From positions 49,095,011-49,159,010 of the forward strand of contig CM051456.1 in assembly GCA_028274465.1 (NCBI GenBank): DNA of 64,000 nucleotides, written 5' to 3'. Of this stretch, positions 54,579-62,500 are shown in pieces; position 1 is the stretch's first letter, and each line of letters opens with the position of its first letter. The notes below the pieces were generated by a model, which saw only the letters and a program-made list of their open reading frames with translations, was not told the origin of the DNA and did not search any database. Both the position numbers and the translations under genes were made by a program. Source of the DNA: Plantago ovata. Lineage: Eukaryota; Streptophyta; Magnoliopsida; Lamiales; Plantaginaceae.

Positions 54579-56400
54579 GTAACGGTACCGGTTTTGAAAA
54601 CAAAATAATTTCTTGAAAAAGGAAAATTGAAAAATACTTTAATAACAACGGTCGGCTATAAATGCCAAAATAATCTTTGACGCTAACAATAATAAATAAT
54701 ATCAAATGACAACTCAAGTTCGAATGAACAACGAATGAAGACAATAAAAGTGTATCTTCTTATTTTGAAAAGAAACCCGTGACACCCCAGACCCTTCTCT
54801 CAGTCGCTGGCATCCTAGTCACGCACATCCTCAGCAGCATCTGGAAGGAAGGAATTTTGAAAAAACAAAAGAGTGTGAGATAAAGGATCTCAGTGAGGTT
54901 CTAAGTTAAAACAGAAAGTAATCGGTTTTAAAAACAAAATCCTTTTCAGAAAAACGAGCAAACAGAACAGAGCACATATAACAGATTAACAGAACAGATA
55001 CGTTGTAGACCGTTGGTGCAGCCCGCCTTATTGCTCCTACTCCCAGAATGCCCTTATAACTCCCTCCAGAGGGTGCACAACTCCGGACAGAAACAGAAAC
55101 CCCCGTGTACTTTGGATCTATATCCTACGACCCTAATAGACCTCAGCGACTTCTGCCTCGCGCCTAAAAGGGAATAGACTAGGCCACGATCAAGCAAACC
55201 CGATAGTCCTCTACTACCCAAGCCTACCTAACCATAACCTAATCGACCGGTCACACAGAAACAGAACAGATACAGAACAACAGATACAGATAATTAACAC
55301 CGAGAGGTGTTCCTGCAGAAAGGTTAGTCCAGCACAGAGTAGCAATAAACGGAAATGCAAAAAGTCATACTTAGGACTTATACTTTTACGCGGAAGCATA
55401 CAGTAAACAGTAGATAGTAATAGGTACAAACAGTCACATAGCCTTCCAGTTTTTCGCAAATAATAGGTTTAGGGGTGAACACTCACCTTAACTTGCGAGC
55501 AAAGACCTTCAACGAGTAACGAGCTTTTACGGGTTAACGAACAAAGGAGAACCTAACAAGAAAGTACTAAACACACTTTAGAAGTCGAACGGACGGAAGG
55601 AAAAAGGTTGGAAAGAAATGGTAAAGACGGGGTTCGAACTCGGGACCTCTAAGTTAGTCAAGCAAGAACCTAACCACTAGGCTAGCAAGTCAGGTTATTA
55701 CTAACTTACAAAAACAGAAACTAAGTTGAAACATTTTCAGAAACTCTTTCGGTCTTCAAATTCTGGAAATTACCAAAATACCCTCAGTGGCAAATTGCAA
55801 AAAGGTCCTTTTCAAAATCAGAAAGTTCAAACCAAAACCAGAAGTTTTCCAAAAATACTTAACAGTCTTCACAGAACAAAAAGGTTTACGAAAAAAAGCT
55901 TTATGTCAGTCAGCTACGGTCAAAGGTAAAATTGCAAAAAGGTCCTTTAAGTTTTCAGTCTTCCCAAATCAGTCCACAAAGTTCAAAACAATATCAACAA
56001 AGTCCAAAACAGTCCTTTCGAGGTCAACAGAAAACCAAGGTCAACATACGAGGTCAAAACACAAGTCCAACAAGAGCAGCAACAATCTAACAATCCTAAG
56101 TCCCGGTTCTCAGTTCGAATCGAAAAACAAGGTCAGAACAAACAAGGGTAAATCGGTCCAGGGGTACAAATGTCCGAAACAGAATACTAATTTCGAATCG
56201 AAAGAAACAGCAAAGGGTTCGAGATTTACCTTCGAAAGTGAAAAGAATTAATCTGCAAATCGAAAGAATAAGAAAAAAAATTAAAACGAGATTCGAATCG
56301 AATTCGTAATCGAGTTGAATCTGAAACGAAAGGACAGAACAAACTTACTGATCGAGATCGAAAAAAGCAAACGGAATGGGATCGGAGATCGGACGGATTG
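54579..56400. other. Rest of the LTR, no gene seen
   Basis: Unique-looking sequence with A-rich stretches on the plus strand (aaaacagaaa, ttcaaaacaatatc). Open frames here, up to 154 codons on the plus strand, run against the LTR's orientation, are rich in Lys/Ser/Asn, and have no domain I recognise. I see nothing beyond LTR sequence and the tRNA-like segment. Confidence 0.6.
55621..55690 (-). other. tRNA-like segment inside the LTR (A-box and B-box-like)
   Basis: Minus strand reads TAGCCTAGTGGTTAGG (A-box core TAGCCTAGTGG at 55674-55684) followed about 33 bp later by AGTTCGAACCC (55630-55640), a B-box/T-loop-like motif. Together they resemble the two internal polymerase III promoter elements of a tRNA gene. 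A proper anticodon stem and paired acceptor stem are not evident and the T-stem has mismatches, so this is not a working tRNA. It may be a captured tRNA/SINE piece or a convergent motif. Confidence 0.55.
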
Positions 56401-56720
56401 GGCACGGCGGCGCGATGAATCGGAGCGGCGGCGCGCGTGCGGTCAGCTGATCAGGTCGGCACCACGGATCGAACAGATCGGCGCGCGGCGAAAGGAAAAC
56501 GGAGCGGCGGCGCGCGTACACGGTGGCGACGAACGGCCGGCCTGAATCAGACGAGACCTACGCAAACAGAAACGGGCGGCGGCGAACTAAACCGATCGAT
56601 CGATCTTGGCGGCGCGGCGACGGCGGAACTGAACAGAACAGGCGCGGCGGCGTTTGACGGAACGGCTCGGTGCGACGGACCGGAACGGACGGAGGTCACG
56701 GCGGCGGCGGCGGTCTACGG
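56401..56720. other. GC-rich CGG/GGC-repeat region of the LTR
   Basis: Dense CGG, GCG and GGA runs (for example cacggcggcggcggcggtc near 56700) stand out against AT-rich surroundings and hold many CpG sites. On the LTR's own strand it lies downstream of the polypurine tract and promoter-like motifs, where a transcribed leader would be. Several short open frames cross it on both strands, but they are low-complexity, and I do not take them as genes. Confidence 0.6.
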
Positions 56721-56766
56721 CGGCGACACGGGAGAGGACGGAGTCAGGCAGCAGCAGCAACAGTGA

Positions 56767-56838
56767 TCTCTCTCTCCTTCTCTTTCTTCTTCCTTTTCCT
56801 TTCTTTTCTTTCTTTCTCTTTCTTTCTTTCTTCTTTTC
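56767..56838 (-). other. 72-bp uninterrupted polypurine tract (LTR strand)
   Basis: Every base on the plus strand from 56767 to 56838 is C or T, so the LTR strand is pure A/G. Much of it is tetranucleotide-like (tttc). Such tracts can form triplex (H-DNA) and act as GA-rich promoter elements in plants; here either role is inference. Confidence 0.85.
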
Positions 56839-56883
56839 GGTTTGAATGAACGGCTGAAGAATGAGGGTGGGATGGATCAGACT

Positions 56884-56935
56884 AGGGTTAGGGTTAGTCA
56901 ATAATGGGCCGGTCAAACAGGCCTTTGACTGGGCT
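56884..56935 (-). promoter_or_regulatory. Telobox and site II-like promoter motifs in the LTR
   Basis: Minus strand carries AGCCCA (56930-56935) and GGCCCA (56905-56910), the complements of site II TGGGCY, then ACCCTAACCCTA, a telobox (56884-56895). The 72-bp polypurine tract follows. Site II plus telobox is a known pairing in promoters of plant ribosomal-protein and proliferation genes. Order and orientation fit an LTR promoter reading leftward. No clear TATA position was fixed. Confidence 0.5.
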
Positions 56936-57000
56936 AGGAATTGGGCAAAATGAATCAGAAAGTCCAGCTCGAACCAAACGAAACGAAACGAACTAGCTTA

Positions 57001-57112
57001 CGCGAATTTAATTAAATAATTATCGAATAAATAATTTACTCTGATAATTAATTAACTAAATTAAATAATTAAACAATAAAATAATAATTAAATAAATAAT
57101 TAAAAAAAACGG
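57001..57112. other. Very AT-rich segment at the 5' edge of the LTR
   Basis: Nearly all A and T, built of overlapping aattaa/ttaaat words, just inside the LTR's TGTAACACCCCG end. On the LTR strand it is the upstream part of the U3 region. It holds no open frame of note. Confidence 0.6.
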
Positions 57113-57121
57113 GGTGTTACA

Positions 57122-57291
57122 AGCGCAGCTCAAGTCCACAAACGGACTGCAAAAAGAAACGTAGACAAAGTAAACAAAAAACTATACCCAGGAAAAGTAA
57201 TTCCTGGTTGCAACCACGGGCCTCGTTAAAACCCATTCATAGAAAAACCCAGTGGGAAAAACCTATGAATGGGAAAAAGAGTGCCTGAGTG
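57122..57291 (-). other. LINE 3' UTR
   Basis: Non-coding stretch between the ORF2 stop and the LTR. It contains the hairpin at 57232-57273 and a block shared with the fragment at 53581 (ttcctggttgcaacc and the following cacgggcctcgttaaaaccc). It also has a 7-bp stem (ccaggaa/ttcctgg) and the palindrome ggttgcaacc. Conservation of this block in two copies suggests it is the 3' recognition region for the element's own reverse transcriptase. Confidence 0.75.
57232..57273 (-). other. LINE 3'-UTR hairpin
   Basis: cccattcatag at 57232-57242 pairs perfectly with ctatgaatggg at 57263-57273, an 11-bp stem with a 20-nt loop that itself contains cccagtggg. Plant L1 3' UTRs often hold such hairpins. The small LINE copy at 53581 keeps only one arm (cccatccatag) and 4 nt of the loop. 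Confidence 0.85.
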
Positions 57292-59335
57292 TTAATGTTG
57301 CATAAGTCGATAGTAAGGCTGTCCGGAAGCGTCCCGAACCACCTGATCTGCAATGCAATCAATTTGATGAAGCCAGAATCCTGAAACTGGATGGTTGGAG
57401 AGAATATCAGCCACCATATTCCCTTCCCGATAAATATGAGTGACCTGGATGTCCATTGAATTAATGCGTTCTAGAACCCTAAGCCATCGATTTCTGTAGT
57501 GCCAAGGAACCCGCAGAGATCGAGAGGTAACTACATTCTGAACATAAGTAGAATCTGTCTCAATCCAAAGCTTGTGCCACCCTTGTTGGTATGCATACTC
57601 AATACTCATAATTGCCGCCACCAATTCAGCCTCAAAAGCATGTGAAGTGCCAATGTGCTGCACAAAACAACCCAAAACCGTGCTGTTTGTGGTCCGGAAA
57701 ACACCTGCCGTTGTAGCTGCTCCCGGAGCCCCTAAAGCGCTCCCATCCGTATTACATTTAATCCAACCTATGGAAGGTGGAATCCACCGAACTTCAGTAA
57801 TCAAAGGAGCAGACCGCGGCCTTCCTGTCATGCTGAAAGATCGTAGAGTGAGCAAGTCCTCGATGGTGTTATGCATAGTGCCCTTCAAAAGGTTCTGATG
57901 CTCATAAACCAGACTAAAAAGAGTGTGCATGATGGAATTAAGAGTGAATCGCTGCCCTTCAAAAATGCATAAATTGCGACTTCTCCAAATCAACCAAGTA
58001 AGAGTAACAAAAACTAAACGCCAAAGCCTCAATACTTGTGTGCTGAAATGTCTAGACATCGCTTGCAGAACCAATTCATTGAAGCTGTGGCAATCTGTAA
58101 AAGACAAATGAAAAAGATCGAAAACACGAGTCCAAAGAGCACGAGTAAAGGAGCAGCTCACCAAGAGATGATCTACATCTTCCGCAGCGGCATAACAAAA
58201 AAACGCAGACCGATGGTCCCACAAAACCAATTCCTCTAAGATGATCAAGCGTACAGAGCTTGTCATGAATTGCCTTCCAGATAGTAATAGAACGCCGTGG
58301 GGGAATGAAATCAGCCCAAATCCAATTACCCCAGGTGACTTCAGGAAATGTGGGACGGGTGTGATGATAAAAGATAGCACTAGAAACAGCTCCATCCATG
58401 GATTTAGACCAAATTCGCTTATCCTGTTGGGGTGGCGCGAGATGATACGAAAAAATATCCTGAGCAATGTCAGGGTGAGCCATGATGAAGGCTGGAGTCA
58501 AATCCCACGTACCATTCAGGATGTAGTCCGCAATTGTAAATTCATAATGATGCCGAAGATGATCAGGAATGTGGAGTCTATCTGCAATGCAATACCCCAA
58601 CCAATTATCCAGCCAGAAACGTAGTGAGGAATCTGAACTAGCCATCCAACGAGAGCCAGAAACTAAAGCAGGATAACAATCTCTGAATCCAAACCAAACT
58701 GAAGATCGAACAGAGGAGCGCAGCTTGCCTTGCGAGATATACCGATCCAGCAAAATATTCATGTAAGACTCCTTATGTGTCATGACATCCCAAGTAAAAC
58801 GTGAGAGAAATGACTTATTGGCAGCTACCATTGAACGAAGCCCGATACCACCTTCAGACTTAGGAACAGAACAGCGTTTCCAAGATATCTTGACCGCACT
58901 CATCTTAAGAATATCACCCGTGAAGATGAAATTTCGCATTTTACCTTCTATATCCCGGAGCAGAGACTTTGGCCAGCGATAAACCATCATAGAGTGTACG
59001 AAGGCTCCCTGAATGACAGATTGAACTAGGCAGATCCGACCTGCCATGGAGAGGGAAGAACCTTTCCAGCGAGCAAACTTAGCAGCAATCCCATCAGCTA
59101 AATGCTATAAATGTCGCCTTCTAGGCACCCCAATAAAGAGAGGGACACCAAGGTACACAAACGGCAAAGCACCAGAACTGATAGTCAAGATCCTCCGTAA
59201 CCTTCTCGTAAACGCCGGTGGCAAGAAGGTACTGAAATAAACCCGTGACTTCTGCAGATTGAAGTGCTGTCCCGACCAACCTTTATACACATTAAGTATC
59301 TTCAGAATAGCTCTGCAATTTGCAGAAGTGGCCAC
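57292..59335 (-). pseudogene. LINE ORF2 remnant: reverse transcriptase C-terminus, zf-RVT, RNase H
   Basis: The intact protein would nick target DNA and copy LINE RNA into it. What remains begins just past the expected FADD catalytic core of the reverse transcriptase. First recognisable residues are ATSANCRAI, then LNVYKGWSGQHFNLQKS and LPFVYLGVPL, all typical of the C-terminal part of plant L1 reverse transcriptase. The next part has SLSMAGRICLVQSVI and GGIGLRSM, then a C-x2-C...H-x4-C zf-RVT-like motif. The RNase H domain follows and the frame ends TAA. Two lesions break it: an in-frame TAG at 59105-59107 (RRRHL-stop-HLADG) and a one-base frameshift at the seven-base T run on the coding strand (58197-58203), immediately before CYAAAEDVDHL. 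Other frames over this region on the plus strand are shadows. Confidence 0.9.
57388..57771 (-). other. RNase H domain (RVT_3 type) of the LINE remnant
   Basis: Within the frame that opens at 58467, residues about 233-360 form a type I ribonuclease H fold. It starts GWIKCNTDGSALG, continues SHAFEAELVAAI and WIETDSTYVQNVV, and ends HIYREGNMVADILSN. All four expected acidic residues are present: D241, E281, D305 and D354. The domain degrades RNA in RNA-DNA hybrids and marks the RNase H-bearing plant L1 lineage. This part has no internal stop or shift. Confidence 0.88.
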
Positions 59336-59520
59336 GGCGCGTCCCACCTTCGATTTGGGCGATCTCGGTACGGTTTCGAAGCCCTTTCGGAGGGTGTAAA
59401 TAATATCCGGCAAGGTGTTAAAGCTTTAGCCAACGACGGAGACTGGCGGCCGGAAAACGTAGACTGCAGAATTAGGTCATCTCCTAAAAATTAGGAGAGC
59501 GAATTTTTTAGGTCCAAAAT
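59336..59520. other. Unassigned segment between LINE and inverted satellite
   Basis: Neither satellite nor recognisable reverse transcriptase. The open frame of the LINE continues through part of it on the minus strand (MPDIIYTLRKGFETVPRSPKSKVGRAV) but does not look like the expected FADD region. An internal deletion joining 5' LINE sequence to the reverse transcriptase C-terminus, or an unrelated filler, are both possible. It is more GC-rich than the satellite. Confidence 0.5.
59480..59498. repeat. 19-bp palindrome beside the array junction
   Basis: tctcctaa at 59480-59487 and ttaggaga at 59491-59498 are perfect inverted copies around aaa. The left arm can also pair with ttttttagg at about 59504-59512. 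It lies about 25 bp from the first base of the inverted satellite. Confidence 0.85.
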
Positions 59521-62500
59521 CAACCTTTCCATTACCCTTCAAACTAGATTAGTTGTCTATTGATTCATTCATTCACTTTCTATTGCATTAGGTAGATGAA
59601 AGATACAATCCCATGTAAAGAATGAGTTGTATGTCTTCCCTTTATATAGAACAACAACTAGATCACAAGATTAGTTAGATTGATATATAGAGTGTTCCGT
59701 TATGATATCCCTTTCCGCAAACATAGGAGAGAACTAACTACAAGTACTAAAGTTATATACACAATCAAATAAGAAGTTCCCTTGTTTCCTTAATGAGCAA
59801 ATTAAAGAGTCCATTGAAACTAACCTATCTATTGTGCTTAATGACTAGATGATTCATTCATCCACTTTCTATTGCTTTATGTAGATGAAAGATACAATGC
59901 CATGTGAAGAATGAGCTGTATGTATAGAACAACTACTAGATCAACTACTAGATCACTAGATTAGTTAGATTGCTATTTAGAGTGTTCCATTATGATATCC
60001 CTTTCCTCAAACATAGGAGAGAACTAACTACAAGTATTATAGCTGAAACTAACCTTTCCATTACCCTTACAAACTAGATTAGTTGTCTATTGATTCATTC
60101 ATTCAATTTCTATTGCTTTAGGTAGATGAAAGATACAATCCCATGTAAAGAATGAGTTGTATATATAGAACAACTACTAGATCACTAGATTAGTTAGATT
60201 GCTATTTAGAGTATTCCATTATGATATCCCTTTCGTCAAACATAGGAGAGAACTAACTACAAGTACTATAGCTGAAACTAACCTTTCCATTACCCTTACA
60301 AACTAGATTAGTTGTCTATAGATTCATTCATTCACTTTCTATTGCTTTAGGTAGATGAAAGATACAATCGCATGTAAAGAATGAGTTGTATGTATAGAAC
60401 AACTACAAGATCACTAGATTAGTTAGATTGCTATTTAGAGTGTTCCATTATGATATCCCTTTCCTCAAACATAGGAGAGAACTAACTACAAGTACTATAG
60501 CTGAAACTAACCTTTCCCTTACCCTTACAAACTAGATTAGTTGTCTATTTATTCATTATTCACTTTCTATTGCTTTAGGTAGATGAAAGATACAATCCCA
60601 TGTAAAGAATGAGTTGTATGTCTTCCCTTTATATAGAACAACAACTAGATCATTAGATTAGGTAGATTGCTATATAGAGTGTTCCGTTATGATATCCCTT
60701 TCCGCAAGCATAGGAGAGAACTAACTACAAGTACTAGAGTTATATACACAATCAAATAAGAAGTTCAATTGCTTCCTTAATGACCAAGTTAAAGAGTCCA
60801 TTGAAACTAACCTATCTATTGTGCTTACTAACGAGATGATTCATTCATCCACTTTCTATTGCTTTATGTAGATGAAAGATACAATGCCATGTGAAGAATG
60901 AGTTGTATGTATAGAACAACTACTAGATCACTAGATTAGTTAGATTGCTATTTAGAGTGTTCCATTATGATATCCCTTTCCTCAAACATAGGAGAGAGAA
61001 CTAACTACAAGTACTATAGCTGAAACTAACCTTTCCATTACCCTTACAAACTAGATTAGTTGTCTATTGATTCATTCATTCACTTTCTATTGCATTAGGT
61101 AGATGAAAGATACAATCCCATGTAAAGAATGAGTTGTATGTCTTCCCTTTATATAGAACAACAACTAGATCACTAGATTAGTTAGATTGCTATATTGAGT
61201 GTTCCGTTATGATATCTCTTTCCGCAAACATAGGAGAGAACTAACTACAAGTACTAGAGTTATATACACAATCAAATAAGAAGTTCAATTGCTTCCTTAA
61301 TGAGCAAGTTAAAGAGTCCATTGAAACTAACCTATCTATTGTGCTTACTAACGAGATGATTCATTCATCCACTTTCTATTGCTTTATGTAGATGAAAGAT
61401 ACAATGCCATGTGAAGAATGAGTTGTATGTATAGAACAACTACTAGATCACTAGATTAGTTAGATTGCTATTTAGAGTGTTCCATTATGATATGCCTTTC
61501 CTCAAACATAGGAGAGAGAACTAACTACAAGTACTATAGCTGAAACTAACCTTTCCATTACCCTTACAAACTAGATTAGTTGTCTATTGATTCATTCATT
61601 CACTTTCTATTGCATTAGGTAGATGAAAGATACAATCCCATGTAAAGAATAAGTTGTATGTCTTCCCTTTATATAGAACAACAACTAGATCACTAGATTT
61701 GTTAGATTGCTATATTGAGTGTTCCGTTATGATATCTCTTTCCGCAAACATAGGAGAGAACTAACTACAAGTACTAAAGTTATATACACAATCAAATAAG
61801 AAGTTCCCTTGTTTCCTTAATGAGCAAGTTAAAGAGTCCATTGAAACTAACCTATCTATTGTGCTTACTAACTAGATGATTCATTCATCCACTTTCTATT
61901 GCTTTATGTAGATGAAAGATACAATGCCATGTGAAAAATGAGCTGTATGTATAGAACAACTACTAGATCAACTACTAGATCACTAGATTAGTTAGGTTCC
62001 TATTTAGAGTGTTCCATTATGATATCCCTTTTCTCAAACATAGGAGAGAACTAACTACAAGTACTATAGCTGAAACTAACCTTTCCATTACCCTTACAAA
62101 CTAGATTAGTTGTCTATTGATTCATTCATTCACTTTCTATTGCTTTAGGTAGATGAAAGATACAATCCCATGTAAAGAATGAGTTGTATATATAGAAAAA
62201 CTACTAGATCACTAGATTAGTTAGATTGCTATTTAGAGTGTTCCATTATGATATCCCTTTCCTCAAACATAGGAGAGAACTAACTACAAGTACTATAGGT
62301 GTAACTAACCTTTCCATTACCCTTACAAACTAGATTAGTTGTCTATTGATTCATTCATTCACTTTCTATTGCATTAGGTAGATAAAAGATACAATCCCAT
62401 GTAAAGAATGAGTTGTATGTCTTCCCTTTATATAGAACAACAACTAGATCACTAGATTTGTTAGATTGCTATATAGAGTGTTCCGTTATGATATCCCTTT

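Larger units (their letters stand above)
54578..57121 (-). mobile_element. Single LTR of a plant LTR retrotransposon
   Basis: On the minus strand the segment opens TGTAACACCCCG (57121 down) and closes CGGTACCGTTACA (54578). It therefore has TG...CA ends with the short inverted repeat TGTAAC/GTTACA typical of LTRs. At 2544 bp it is long for an LTR, which would fit a Ty3/gypsy Tat/Ogre-like element; that family call is an inference and no protein domain backs it. No primer-binding site or polypurine tract adjoins either end: satellite (ggaaa) lies on the left and LINE 3' UTR (agcgc) on the right. It is therefore a solo or recombinant LTR. The 5-bp flanks differ, so there is no target-site duplication. 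Confidence 0.75.
57122..59335 (-). mobile_element. L1-type LINE, truncated at both ends
   Basis: Reads leftward. From its 5' side it holds the C-terminal part of reverse transcriptase, a linker with a CCHC-like zf-RVT motif, a ribonuclease H domain, a stop at 57292-57294 and 3' UTR to 57122. The endonuclease, ORF1 and most of the reverse transcriptase are missing. The final 50-60 bp with the poly(A), known from the relative at 53581, are also missing, because the LTR starts at 57121. It is not autonomous. Confidence 0.88.

Noticed and set aside
55214..55459. 81-codon minus-strand open frame rich in Leu and Cys
   Set aside because: It is inside the LTR, with no domain, no neighbour and no support beyond being open.
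55621..55690. Functional tRNA gene
   Set aside because: A- and B-box-like words are present, but the anticodon arm and acceptor stem do not form and the T-stem is mismatched.
55787..56251. 154-codon open frame, plus strand
   Set aside because: It lies antisense inside the LTR, is rich in Lys, Ser and Asn, has no recognisable domain, and its neighbourhood has other overlapping chance frames.
56881..56897. Telomere repeat remnant (agggttaggg)
   Set aside because: Only two units, located beside site II motifs in an LTR, so a telobox is the better reading.
56315..56916. Overlapping open frames on both strands (63-109 codons) in the GC-rich and purine-rich region
   Set aside because: They translate CGG and CTT-type repeats into Arg/Ala/Gly or Leu/Phe/Ser strings. 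Low-complexity composition explains the open frames.
57572..59494. Plus-strand open frames over the LINE (62-127 codons)
   Set aside because: They are shadows of the minus-strand ORF2, which has recognisable reverse transcriptase and RNase H motifs.
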